Positions 35,478-44,318 of a DNA stretch of 64,000 nucleotides are shown here, piece after piece; positions within the stretch are counted from its first letter, which is position 1, and every line of letters starts with the position of its first letter. Position numbers and translations under genes: made by a program. Under the pieces are notes generated by a model. The model was not told where the DNA came from, did not search any database, and saw only the letters and a list, made by a program, of their open reading frames with translations. Source of the DNA: Castellaniella sp049671645 (lineage in GTDB: Bacteria; Pseudomonadota; Gammaproteobacteria; Burkholderiales; Burkholderiaceae_B); the NCBI RefSeq assembly GCF_049671645.1, contig NZ_JBATVG010000019.1:1-64000 (forward strand). Reading direction: 5' to 3'.

Positions 35478-38400
35478 TCAGCAGAAATCCCGGGATGGGG
35501 TTTCCAGCCCGGACAGCGCCTGGGCCAGCAGCGCGCTGCGATCCGCCAGGCGTTTGGCGATCAGGTGATGGACCCGGCCGTCGGTCTGCCAGATGCCGTA
35601 GACAGCCAGCAAGGGCGCGTCCAGGGCTTCGCGGCGGTACTTTTTGAAGATGTCCGGCCACAGGATGACGTTGATGGGCCCGGTTTCGTCTTCCAGGGTC
35701 ATGAAGACCACGCCTTTGGCGGTCTGCGGGCGCTGGCGCACGGTGACCAGGCCGCAGGCGCGGGCCAGCTGGCGGTCGCGCAGGTCCGCCAGCTGGGCGG
35801 CGGAGAGCAGGCGATCGGCCTGCAGGCGATCGCGCAGCAAGGCGACCGGGTGGCGGCCCAGGGTCAGGCCCAGGGCGCGGTAATCGGCAGCGATGGCCTG
35901 CCCTTCCGAGGGCGGCGGCAGCTCGGGATCGGCGTCATCCCGGGCGGTGCCGCGCAGCAGATCGCGGTCCGGCACGGCGGCCGCCGCCTGCCACAGGGCG
36001 GCGCGACGATTGCGGCCGGCCAGCGGACGCAAGGCGCCGGCCCGCGCCAGCGCCTGCAGGTCGTGGCGATCCAGTTGCGCCCGATGCGCCAGGTCGGCCA
36101 CGTCGGCAAAGGCCTGCCGCGCCCGGGCCTGCGCGATGCGATCGCCGGCCTCCGGCCGCATGCCCGCGATGCGGGAAAAGCCCAGGCGGACGGCAGGGGC
36201 AGTCTGCTCGCTTTGCCGCGCCCCGCTCTGCGGGCCCGCGTCTTCCAGCGTGCTGTCCCACTGGCTGACGGTCACGTCCACCGGCAAAACCCGCACGCCG
36301 CGTCGTTGCGCATCCTGCACCAGTTGCGCCGGTGTGTAGAAGCCCATGGGCTGGCTGTTGAGCAAGGCCGCCAGAAACACGGCCGGCTCGTGGCAGCGCA
36401 GCCAGGCGCTGGCATAAGCCAGCAGCGCGAAGCTGGCGGCATGACTTTCGGGGAAACCGTATTCGCCAAAGCCCCGGATCTGGGCAAAGATGTCCTCGGC
36501 AAACTCCCGGTCGTAACCGCGCGCCAGCATGCCGCTGACCAACCGGTCGTGGTGGATCTCCATATTGCCGTGGCGTTTCCAGGCGGCCATGGCGCGGCGC
36601 AACGCGTCGGCTTCGCCCGCGGAATAGCCGGCGGCCAGCATGGCGACCTGCATGACCTGTTCCTGGAAGATCGGCACCCCCAAGGTGCGCGCCAGCGCCT
36701 GCTTCAACGCATCCGACGGAAACGTCACGGGCTCTTTCTTTTCCCGGCGGCGCAGGTAGGGATGCACCATCCCGCCTTGCATCGGGCCGGGTCGCACGAT
36801 GGCGATCTGAACGACCAGGTCGTAGAAATTCCGCGGGCGCAGGCGCGGCAGCATGGCCATCTGGGCGCGGGATTCGACCTGGAACACGCCGATCGTGTCG
36901 CCCCGCGACAGCATGGCATAGGTCAACGGATCTTCGGGCGGGATGTCCTGCAGGGCGAATGGCCGTCCGTACCGATCGGACATCAGGCCCAGGGCGCGGC
37001 GCAGCATGGACAGCATGCCCAGGGCCAGGATATCGATCTTCAGGATGCCCAGGGCCTCGATATCGTCCTTGTCCCATTGAACGACGGTGCGTCCATCCAT
37101 GGCGGCGTTCTCCACGGGGACCAGCCGGGTCAGCGGCCCCCGGCTGATGACGAAGCCGCCGGAATGCTGGGACAGGTGGCGCGGATACCCCTGCATGCTG
37201 TCGGCCAGCGCCGCCCATTGGCGGTTCCGGCGGGCCTCGGCGGACAGGCTGGCGGCGTCTTCTCCCATGTCCAGGCCGACATCGGCCAGGCGCTGCAGCA
37301 GGTCGACGCGGCCGTCGAAACGACGGTAATGGCGGGCCACGCGGTCGATCTCATCCGCCGGCGCCCCCAGCGCCTTGCCCACGTCGCGCAAGGCGCCGCG
37401 CGCGCGATACGTGGCGACCGCCGCCGTCAGGGCGGCGCGGTGCCGCCCGTACTTCCGGTAGAGATACTGCATGACCTCTTCGCGGCGCTGATGTTCGAAA
37501 TCCACGTCGATGTCGGGCGGCTCGTTGCGTTCCTTGCTGATGAAGCGTTCGAACAGCAGGCTGGAGCGGGCCGGGTCGACCTCGGTGATGCCCAGGCAGT
37601 AGCAGACGGCCGAATTGGCGGCCGACCCCCGCCCCTGGCACAGGATGTCGCGGGATCGCGCATATTGGACGACGTCGTAGACCGTCAGGAAATAGGCTTC
37701 GTAGCGCAGGTCCGCGATCAACTGCAGCTCGTGCTCGATCTGGTTGCGCACGGGCGGCGGCAGGCCTTGGGGAAACCGGCGCCGGGCGCCCTTCAGGGTT
37801 TCCTGGCGCAGCCAGGTGGCGGGACTGACGCCGGCGGGCACGAGTTCCTCGGGGTACTCATAGCGCAACTGGTCCAGGGAAAAATGACAGCCGCGCGCCA
37901 TGCGCACGGTTTCGGCCAGCGCCTCGGCCGGATACAGGCGGGCCAGGCGCAGCCGGCTGCGCAGGTGGCGTTCTGCATTGGGCTGCAAGGCATAGCCGCA
38001 TTCATGCACGGTCTTGCCCAGGCGGATGGCGGTCATCACATCCTGCAGAGGCTTGCGGGAACGCGCATGCATCACCGGCCAGCCGGTGGCCGCCAGCGGC
38101 ACGCCGTGGCCGGCCGCCACGCGTGTGACCCGCCCGCGATGGATGTCGTCCAGCGCCCGGGCGTGCAGGGTCAGCGCGACCCGCAGCCGCGCGCCGAACA
38201 CGGCCTTGGCCCAGCGGATCTGTTCATCCAGAGCGGTCTCGTCGGCGGGATAATCGGGCGACAGGATGATCCAGCAGCCGGGCAGGCCGCGCAGATGGCG
38301 AGGCGACTCAGAGTCAGGATGGGGGCTCGGCCCGGCGCACTGCTGACATGCCAACTGCGGATCCGGCTGCGCCAGGTCCTGACACGTCAAGTGATAACTG

Positions 38401-38723
38401 CCCTTGGGGCTGCGCATGCGGGCCAGTGAGATCAGCTCGCACAGATTGCCGTAGCCGTCGCGATCCCGGGCCAGCGCGGTGAGCGTCAGCGCGCCCGGCC
38501 CCGTCAGACGGAACGTAGCGCCGACGATCAGCGGCAGGCGGGCCTGCCGGGCCGCCACATGCGCGCGCACGACGCCGGCCAGAGAACACTCGTCGGTGAT
38601 CGCCAAGGCCGAATAGCCCAGCCGCGCGGCGCGACCGACCAGCTCCTCCGCCGTGGACGCGCCCTCCAGGAAGGAGAAATTGCTGGCGCATTGCAGCTCC
38701 GCATAGTCGGGCAGAATCGCCAT
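35478..38723 (-). CDS. dnaE2: Error-prone DNA polymerase DnaE2 (ImuC)
   Basis: 1081-residue C-family polymerase used in SOS mutagenesis. The PHP domain opens YAELQCASNFSFLEGAST. Polymerase signatures include CQGRGSAANSAVCYCLGIT, the PDIDVDFEHQRREEVMQYLY Asp motif and GVFQVESRAQMAML. A C-terminal OB-fold region has GLVTVRQRPQTAKGVVFMTLEDETG. The open frame runs back over imuB, but ATG 38723 matches the family start and lies 2 bases after the imuB stop. A short Ser/Pro-rich stretch (about residues 140-155) looks like a variable loop. It works with ImuA and ImuB. Confidence 0.94.
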   Translation of the reverse strand: MAILPDYAELQCASNFSFLEGASTAEELVGRAARLGYSALAITDECSLAGVVRAHVAARQARLPLIVGATFRLTGPGALTLTALARDRDGYGNLCELISLARMRSPKGSYHLTCQDLAQPDPQLACQQCAGPSPHPDSESPRHLRGLPGCWIILSPDYPADETALDEQIRWAKAVFGARLRVALTLHARALDDIHRGRVTRVAAGHGVPLAATGWPVMHARSRKPLQDVMTAIRLGKTVHECGYALQPNAERHLRSRLRLARLYPAEALAETVRMARGCHFSLDQLRYEYPEELVPAGVSPATWLRQETLKGARRRFPQGLPPPVRNQIEHELQLIADLRYEAYFLTVYDVVQYARSRDILCQGRGSAANSAVCYCLGITEVDPARSSLLFERFISKERNEPPDIDVDFEHQRREEVMQYLYRKYGRHRAALTAAVATYRARGALRDVGKALGAPADEIDRVARHYRRFDGRVDLLQRLADVGLDMGEDAASLSAEARRNRQWAALADSMQGYPRHLSQHSGGFVISRGPLTRLVPVENAAMDGRTVVQWDKDDIEALGILKIDILALGMLSMLRRALGLMSDRYGRPFALQDIPPEDPLTYAMLSRGDTIGVFQVESRAQMAMLPRLRPRNFYDLVVQIAIVRPGPMQGGMVHPYLRRREKKEPVTFPSDALKQALARTLGVPIFQEQVMQVAMLAAGYSAGEADALRRAMAAWKRHGNMEIHHDRLVSGMLARGYDREFAEDIFAQIRGFGEYGFPESHAASFALLAYASAWLRCHEPAVFLAALLNSQPMGFYTPAQLVQDAQRRGVRVLPVDVTVSQWDSTLEDAGPQSGARQSEQTAPAVRLGFSRIAGMRPEAGDRIAQARARQAFADVADLAHRAQLDRHDLQALARAGALRPLAGRNRRAALWQAAAAVPDRDLLRGTARDDADPELPPPSEGQAIAADYRALGLTLGRHPVALLRDRLQADRLLSAAQLADLRDRQLARACGLVTVRQRPQTAKGVVFMTLEDETGPINVILWPDIFKKYRREALDAPLLAVYGIWQTDGRVHHLIAKRLADRSALLAQALSGLETPSRDFC

Positions 38724-38725
38724 GA

Positions 38726-40162
38726 TCAGCCAAACAGCCCGTGCAGGAACCAGCCCGGGGCATCGTCGGCCTGCGTCCGGAAGATCCAGTAGCAGATGCC
38801 GGACTCGTCTTCGGCGACGAAATAGTCGCGCGTCACGGGGCCGCCGTCCTGCCAGCCGCAATCCAGCCGCTCGGCAGGCGAGGCCAGGCGCAGCGGCGTG
38901 CCGTAGCACGGGCGAGGCCCCTGCATGGACAGGGGAATGGGGGAGTCCAGCAACCAGACCGGACGCGGCAGCGCGGCCGCAAGGCGGTCCCGGACACAGG
39001 GAATGCCCGGCTGGGCGGCAAGGGACTGGCCCCGGGGGGCATCGGAGCCGCCCCGCGCCGACGCCGGACGGCGGCCCGATGAAACCTGATCCAAAGGCGT
39101 CCAGCAGGCGGCCCGCTCGGGCCGGTGATCGGCCACGGGCGCCGACACCAGCAGGTTCTCGGCCCCCAGGCGGGCGCCCAGCAATGCCAGCAACTGAGCA
39201 TGGTCCTGCGGCGTGCCGCCGGGCTCCGGGAACAGATCCAGGCTGGGGGTCCGCGCGTCCTGGAACCGGGTGGCCTTCAGGCGCACGGAAATCACGGAGG
39301 CCGGCAGAATCAAGCGGGCCAGATGTTCCTGCGCCAGACGGGTCAGGATCACGGGATCGTGCGAAGGCGCGCCCAGGGTGATCGGCAAGGCGGTCGGCTC
39401 GTCCACGAGCAGGCGGCCGGCGGATGAGGCCTGTTTCCGGCGGCGCTCGTGCGCCAGCAGCACCGTGAACGCCGTGACATCCTGCTGCCGGCCCGCCAGC
39501 CAGCCGCACAACTGCAGGATCAGGCGCTGCGCCGCCCATTGCAGGGCGGGAGCGTGTTCGATGTGATCAGGCAGTTCGAACGCGACATCGAATTCCGGCG
39601 GCAATTCCAGCCGGCGATAAGGCATGGCGCCGACGGTTCCAGCACCGCGGTCAGAGGACACGCCAAGGTCCAGCTGATCCAGCCAATCCAGCAGCGCCGG
39701 CCCGCAGCGCTTCTTCAGTCCGACGCGCGGCAGCCGCCGCAGATCGGCCAGGGTCTCGCATCCCAGATCGCGGAACCAGTCCACAAAGGGCCGCGCAGGC
39801 GGCGCCACGGACAGGGGCGCCCGGGCCATGGCCCGCAGCCAGGATCGCTGCGTCAGGGCGCTGCCCCCCTGTCCGCTGCGCGCCAGCATCCAGGCCGCAG
39901 GCCCGGACGCCGCCGCCGACACGACGGCAAATGCGACGGCCCCGGCTCGCGTGACCGCCGGTGCAACATCGAACGCCGCCAGAACCTGGCGCACCTGCGC
40001 CCTCAACCGGCGAATCCCTCCGAACAGGCGCAGGCTGGCCGTGACATCCATCAGGATGATGGATTCCGGCGCCAGCGCCAGGTCAGGCGTGAAGCGCAGG
40101 AGCGCGCAGGCGATGGGCTGCAACAGGGTCGAGGGCGGGGATACGCCGATCCAGACGGACAT
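38726..40162 (-). CDS. imuB: ImuB, catalytically inactive Y-family polymerase-like protein (short N-terminus)
   Basis: About 478 residues from MSVWIGVSPP (40162); an in-frame ATG at 40213 would add 17 residues. The part from LLQPIACALLRFTPDLALAPESIILMDVT... onwards matches the middle of ImuB (palm remnant, GLKKRCGPALLDWLDQ helix-hairpin-helix). The C-terminus GICYWIFRTQ...GWFLHGLFG is typical. Family members have roughly 60-80 more residues between the opening WIGV-type strand and this region. They seem absent here, as if by deletion near the imuA-imuB junction. ImuB normally bridges DnaE2 and the beta clamp, so function may be impaired. Confidence 0.8.
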   Translation of the reverse strand: MSVWIGVSPPSTLLQPIACALLRFTPDLALAPESIILMDVTASLRLFGGIRRLRAQVRQVLAAFDVAPAVTRAGAVAFAVVSAAASGPAAWMLARSGQGGSALTQRSWLRAMARAPLSVAPPARPFVDWFRDLGCETLADLRRLPRVGLKKRCGPALLDWLDQLDLGVSSDRGAGTVGAMPYRRLELPPEFDVAFELPDHIEHAPALQWAAQRLILQLCGWLAGRQQDVTAFTVLLAHERRRKQASSAGRLLVDEPTALPITLGAPSHDPVILTRLAQEHLARLILPASVISVRLKATRFQDARTPSLDLFPEPGGTPQDHAQLLALLGARLGAENLLVSAPVADHRPERAACWTPLDQVSSGRRPASARGGSDAPRGQSLAAQPGIPCVRDRLAAALPRPVWLLDSPIPLSMQGPRPCYGTPLRLASPAERLDCGWQDGGPVTRDYFVAEDESGICYWIFRTQADDAPGWFLHGLFG

Positions 40163-40916
40163 GATGATCGAGCAAAACAGGAGAGGGAGCCAAGGACACG
40201 AACAGGGGGTCATCGCGCCGGGGCCCCCGGCGTTTGATGAAAGCCACCTGCACGCCGCCGCATGCGGGCGTCAGGGCCAGGCGCAAGGGCGCGGGCGAAG
40301 GTTGATCCGCATCGCAGGACGGCCGGAACATGAAGAACAGGGCGGACCCGGCCTGGGCGGCCAGATTCAGGCGCCGCAGCGCCCCCGGGCGAATGGCGGC
40401 CCCGGCATCCGACCGGGCATTCCCCCGCCGGGCGCCGGCCCCTGCGTCCAGAGAACACCGCCGCCCCTTGGCGGCCGATGGCAAACCAACGTCCGACCAG
40501 AGCAGCACCAGCCGGCAGGTACCCGCCTGCAGCGCCTGCTCCGCAGCCCAGCAAGCATCAGCCTGGCATACCGCGCGCAGCACAACGATCCCGCCCGGAT
40601 CCACCCCCCACCAGTTCAAGGCCAAGGGCTGCAGCACATGCGGCGGCCGGATCAGCAACACGGAGCGACGGGCAGCCCTTGCCTGACCGGAGGGCGTCAA
40701 CTGCCGCAGCACCGGCAACAGGAGCCGCAATTCACCCAGACCCGGCTGAGGCAGCAGCAGTTCGGTCAGGCTGCCGACGGGCCAGCCCCCGCCCGGCAAT
40801 TCCGCCGACAGCGCCGCATGCCCGGTATCGACGCACGCCGCCCCGCCCCGCGCCAACTGCGCGGCGCGCCATAGGGACGGGTGGATCGTTTCGGGACGAA
40901 TGGGGCAGGCTGGCAT
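40083..40916 (-). CDS. imuA: ImuA, RecA-like SOS mutagenesis protein
   Basis: 277-residue RecA-fold protein (SulA/ImuA group) that works with ImuB and DnaE2. Visible features are LSAELPGGGWPVGSLTELLLPQPGLGELRLLLPVL near the N-terminus and the FIKRRGP motif near the usual C-terminus. ATG 40916 is taken as start; a GTG at 40940 lies inside the LexA box. The frame continues about 45 residues past FIKRRGP and overlaps imuB by 80 bases. That tail may be the remnant of imuB's missing start read in the wrong frame. Confidence 0.85.
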   Translation of the reverse strand: MPACPIRPETIHPSLWRAAQLARGGAACVDTGHAALSAELPGGGWPVGSLTELLLPQPGLGELRLLLPVLRQLTPSGQARAARRSVLLIRPPHVLQPLALNWWGVDPGGIVVLRAVCQADACWAAEQALQAGTCRLVLLWSDVGLPSAAKGRRCSLDAGAGARRGNARSDAGAAIRPGALRRLNLAAQAGSALFFMFRPSCDADQPSPAPLRLALTPACGGVQVAFIKRRGPRRDDPLFVSLAPSPVLLDHHVRLDRRIPALDPVAAHRLRAPALHA

Positions 40917-40939
40917 GGCGGGCAAGATGATCTTGAACA

Positions 40940-40955
40940 CTGTTTAAATATACAG
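40940..40955 (-). promoter_or_regulatory. LexA box (SOS operator)
   Basis: CTGTTTAAATATACAG, an exact CTGT-N8-ACAG palindrome with A+T-rich centre, ending 24 bases upstream of the imuA ATG. It identifies imuA-imuB-dnaE2 as a DNA-damage-induced operon. Confidence 0.85.
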
Positions 40956-41013
40956 TAAAACCATCTGCGCGGCTCGGATCGCGCAACCCGGCCGCTGCAC
41001 GGCCGGCGCGCCC

Positions 41014-41931
41014 CTAATTTCTCGAATACGCCAGCAGCACGATACAGCCCAGCACGATGGCGCCGCCCAGCAGTTGCAGCTCGTTGAAGGTCTGATTCAG
41101 CACCAACCAGCCGAAAAGCAAGCTGGCGACGGGCTCGCTGTTCATCACGGGCGCATTGCGCGGCATGTCCAGGCGCGGGATCGTGATGAACAGAATCGAG
41201 AAGGTCGTAGCGTAGAGCACGGAGAGCACCCCCAAGCCCAGCCACCCGGTCGAGGTCAACGGCATGTTCAACCCCCCGGGCACAAAGTCCGCCACGCCGA
41301 CCGCCAGCATGCTGCCGAAGACGATGGCGATCGTGTACAGGCTGCGCACGGGGCCGATGAGATGCGACAAACGGTGATCGCTGATCCACAGTCCCACCGT
41401 GAAGAAGCTGGCCGAGCAGAAAGCGAACAGCACGCCGATGGTCCATTCGGAACCCATACGTCCATGCGCCGATAAGACACCGGGCAGATCGAGGACAAAA
41501 ACCAGGCCCAGCAAAATACAGGCCATCAAGATCCCGGCGCGGCGCGTGGGCCGGGCGCCGCCCAATGCCCAGGTGAGCAAGGCGAGCAGGATGGGAAACA
41601 GGCTGCCCAGCAAGAGCGCCAAGGCAACCGGAATGCGCGCCACGGCGGAATACAGGCACAGGCTTTGCAGGGCGACCATCAGGCCCAGCAAGAGCTGCCA
41701 GGGGCCGCAGTTTCCGGGCAGCCGCAGGGAATGCCCTTGCCACAGCACAACCGCCAGCAGCGCGAGGCCACTGAACGCGGCGCGGCAGATGACGGCCAGC
41801 ATGACGCCCGCGCCGTCATCGAAAGCGATCCGCGCCGCGACGTGGTTCAAGGCCGACAAGGTGCCGATCAGCAATAACAAGCCGATGGCCACATGCTGCG
41901 GGAACAAGCGCGTTGCGCCGGAATCAGCCAT
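41014..41931 (-). CDS. DMT-superfamily (EamA) transporter
   Basis: 305-residue inner-membrane protein with about ten hydrophobic segments in two EamA repeats (first around GTLSALNHVAARIAF, second around FAFCSASFFTVGLWI; final NSEPVASLLFGWLVLNQ motif). It is likely an exporter or exchanger of a small metabolite. ATG 41931 overlaps the LysR stop by 8 bases; another ATG pair at 41964-41967 is possible. It is cotranscribed with the LysR gene that probably controls the divergent catabolic operon. Confidence 0.83.
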   Translation of the reverse strand: MADSGATRLFPQHVAIGLLLLIGTLSALNHVAARIAFDDGAGVMLAVICRAAFSGLALLAVVLWQGHSLRLPGNCGPWQLLLGLMVALQSLCLYSAVARIPVALALLLGSLFPILLALLTWALGGARPTRRAGILMACILLGLVFVLDLPGVLSAHGRMGSEWTIGVLFAFCSASFFTVGLWISDHRLSHLIGPVRSLYTIAIVFGSMLAVGVADFVPGGLNMPLTSTGWLGLGVLSVLYATTFSILFITIPRLDMPRNAPVMNSEPVASLLFGWLVLNQTFNELQLLGGAIVLGCIVLLAYSRN

Positions 41932-42883
41932 GGCCGGAAACGGAGTCGTCCGCACGCGCCGCATCATGACCTGGAGCCGAAGCGCCGGGCCGGTCAGACA
42001 GCATCAAATCGATGTCCTCGTAAATGTAATCGAGCAACTTGCGAGTGATTCTCTGCATGGGTTGCGTGCTGGACACGACGGCGTTGATTTTGACCCGGAT
42101 ACGCGGCCGGAAGGGAATGATGCAGACGTCGCGGTAACGCGGCGAGGACGCGGTCAGGGCGTCCATGATGGAGACGCCGAGACCTTCCTGCACGAACAGG
42201 CCCGCCAAGTTCATGAAGCGCACGTTCATGATGGGGGAATAAGCGACCTTGCTGCGCCTGAAGGCTTCTTGAACCGCGCTGTGCAAGCGGCTGCGCGTGC
42301 TGGCATTGATCAGCGGCACGTCTTTCAGGTGATTGGGCGTGACATACGCCAACTGGCTCAGCGGATTGTCCGCGGGACACAGGCAGACCATGTCGAGGTC
42401 GGAGAGCGGGATGTACTTCAGCGTGGGACGCTCGTAGGGCTCGATGGCGAATCCGATATCGGCGGCGCCGGTCTCGACATATTCGAGCACGTCATCCAGC
42501 CGCAGCGTTTCCACCGACACGTGAACGTCCGGGTGCTGTTTGACGAAGCGCGTCAAGACCTGCGGCAACAAGCTGTCCGACGGCTCGGCGGTCGCGACGA
42601 TGTTGATATGGCCCATGGCGCCGTCGCGCAGGTGGCGGGCGGTCTGCTCGACCATTTCCTGGATCGTGAACATGGGCTCGGCCTGGCGCAGCAGCAGCGT
42701 GGCTTCCTGGGTGGGCACCAGTCGGTTGTGCACGCGGTTGAACAAGGCAAAACCCAGGGAAAGCTCCATCGCCTTGATCGCGTTGGAGATCGCCGGCTGC
42801 GACATGTGCAAGGTGCTGGCCGCCCCCACCGTGGTCCCTGCATGGATCACCGCCCGCAGGATTTCGAGTTGTCGCAAATTCAT
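41924..42883 (-). CDS. LysR-family transcriptional regulator of the catabolic operon
   Basis: 319-residue LysR regulator. The N-terminus reads MNLRQLEILRAVIHAGTTVG and the helix-turn-helix LHMSQPAISNAIKAME. The effector domain opens GHINIVATAEPSDSLLPQVL. It is divergent from the CoA-transferase operon across 217 A+T-rich bases, the standard arrangement for control of the adjacent operon. The coinducer is unknown and is expected to be the operon's substrate or a CoA intermediate. Confidence 0.9.
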   Translation of the reverse strand: MNLRQLEILRAVIHAGTTVGAASTLHMSQPAISNAIKAMELSLGFALFNRVHNRLVPTQEATLLLRQAEPMFTIQEMVEQTARHLRDGAMGHINIVATAEPSDSLLPQVLTRFVKQHPDVHVSVETLRLDDVLEYVETGAADIGFAIEPYERPTLKYIPLSDLDMVCLCPADNPLSQLAYVTPNHLKDVPLINASTRSRLHSAVQEAFRRSKVAYSPIMNVRFMNLAGLFVQEGLGVSIMDALTASSPRYRDVCIIPFRPRIRVKINAVVSSTQPMQRITRKLLDYIYEDIDLMLSDRPGASAPGHDAARADDSVSGHG

Positions 42884-42959
42884 GTTTTTAAACCGCCGCC
42901 GAGGACGAAGTGCCTCAGTCTAGCACCGATGCCGGAAATTTCATGTATTCATATTACCT

Positions 42960-42999
42960 ATACAACACCGCTAAAACATAATTGGAAATGATATTGTAT
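42960..42999. promoter_or_regulatory. Dyad in the LysR/CoA-transferase divergent promoter region
   Basis: ATACAA (42960-42965) and TTGTAT (42994-42999) form inverted arms 28 bases apart in A+T-rich DNA. They could be the two contact regions of a LysR tetramer. Weak evidence. Confidence 0.3.
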
Positions 43000-43100
43000 T
43001 AGTGCTTTGATGCCCCTACGATGATCTCTGTCCCAATGATTGGCGACCCGGTCGGCCGCAGCAGCGCGACACGGTGAAAAGACAAGGATGGAGGCATTTC

Positions 43101-44318
43101 ATGAAGCTCCTTGATGGCGTCAAGGTCCTCAGTTTCAATCACTTTCTGGCCGGTCCGCTGGGGGCGCAGATCCTCGCGGACCTGGGCGCCGACGTGATTG
43201 CGGTCGAACCGCTGACCGGCGCGTTCCAGCGCCACTGGGCGGTGGCCAATCACTTCGTCGGCCGGACCAGCGTGAACCATCTGACCTGCGGCCGCAATAA
43301 GCGCAGCGTGGCGGTCGACCTGAAAAATCCCGAGGGTCTGGAAATCGTGAAGAAGCTGGTCCTGGACGCGGACGTCGTGATGGAAAACTTCCGCCCGGGG
43401 ACGATGGACAAGCTCGGGCTGGGGTACGAGGATCTGCGCGCGCTCAACCCCGGATTGATTTACGCCGTCTGCACGGGCTACGGTTTTCGCGGGCCGTACA
43501 AGGACCGTCCGGGGCAGGACATGCTGCTGCAGGCCATGTCCGGCTTGATGATGCGCACCGGCCACGCCGACGGCCCGCCGATTCCGACCGGCTCCCCGAT
43601 CATCGACCACCATGCCGCGGCGCTGTATGCCAACGGCATTCTGGCGGCCCTGTACGCCAAGGCCAGAACCGGCAAGGGCCGCATGGTGGAGGTCAGCCTG
43701 CTGCAGGCCGCGATCGACCTGCAGATCGAGCCGCTGACGGCATGGCTCAACGGCGCCGAATCGCCGCAACCGCGCGCCGAGGAAGGCATCGCGTCATGGT
43801 GCAGCGCCGGCCCTTACGGGCCCCTCGCGACCGCCGACGGTCACCTGGTCATTTCGATGTCGACGCCCGACGCGCTGGGCAAGGCGTTGGGCATCGATGC
43901 CCTGGTCGGGCGGCCCGACAGCGACAGCTTCGCCCGCCGCGAGGAAGTCACGCGCGCCGTCGCAGCGCGCTTGCGCGAAAAGCCGACGGACGACTGGCTG
44001 CCCATACTGACCGCGCACCGCATCTGGCACGCTCCCGTGGTCGATTACGACACCGTCAAAACCGACCCTCAGCTCGCCCACCTGGGCGCATTCGAAACCA
44101 TGGCCGGCATCGAGGGCGAAGACATCACGCTGGTCATGCACCCTGCGCTTTTCGACGGCGCCGCGCCGCCCGTGCGCATCCTGCCCCAGGCTCTGGGCGC
44201 CCAGACACGCGAGGTGCTGCGGCAACTGGGTTACGACGAAACCCGCATCCAGGATCTGCTGCTTCGCGACGTGGTCAGAGACACCCGGGAAGCAGCGAAC
44301 GGAGGCGCACAGTCATGA
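43101..44318 (+). CDS. Class III CoA-transferase, subunit/paralogue 1
   Basis: 405-residue CaiB/BaiF enzyme. Segments KLLDGVKVLSFNHFLAGPLG, LGADVIAVEPLTGAFQRHW, NKRSVAVDLKNPEGLEIV and VMENFRPGTMDKLGLGYEDL are typical. The expected nucleophilic Asp is in SPIIDHHAAALY near residue 170. GGAGGCATTTC precedes ATG 43101. It overlaps its paralogue by ATGA and shares the AFQRHW/AFERHW motif with it, so the two probably form a heteromeric transferase such as those for benzylsuccinate or phthalate. This operon's substrate is unknown. Confidence 0.88.
   Translation: MKLLDGVKVLSFNHFLAGPLGAQILADLGADVIAVEPLTGAFQRHWAVANHFVGRTSVNHLTCGRNKRSVAVDLKNPEGLEIVKKLVLDADVVMENFRPGTMDKLGLGYEDLRALNPGLIYAVCTGYGFRGPYKDRPGQDMLLQAMSGLMMRTGHADGPPIPTGSPIIDHHAAALYANGILAALYAKARTGKGRMVEVSLLQAAIDLQIEPLTAWLNGAESPQPRAEEGIASWCSAGPYGPLATADGHLVISMSTPDALGKALGIDALVGRPDSDSFARREEVTRAVAARLREKPTDDWLPILTAHRIWHAPVVDYDTVKTDPQLAHLGAFETMAGIEGEDITLVMHPALFDGAAPPVRILPQALGAQTREVLRQLGYDETRIQDLLLRDVVRDTREAANGGAQS

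Noticed and set aside
35403..38429. Open frame of about 1000 codons on the plus strand, antisense to dnaE2
   Set aside because: Composition is the mirror of a G+C-rich coding strand (rich in Gly, Gln, Arg, Ala, His) with no recognisable domain. The minus strand encodes a clear DnaE2.
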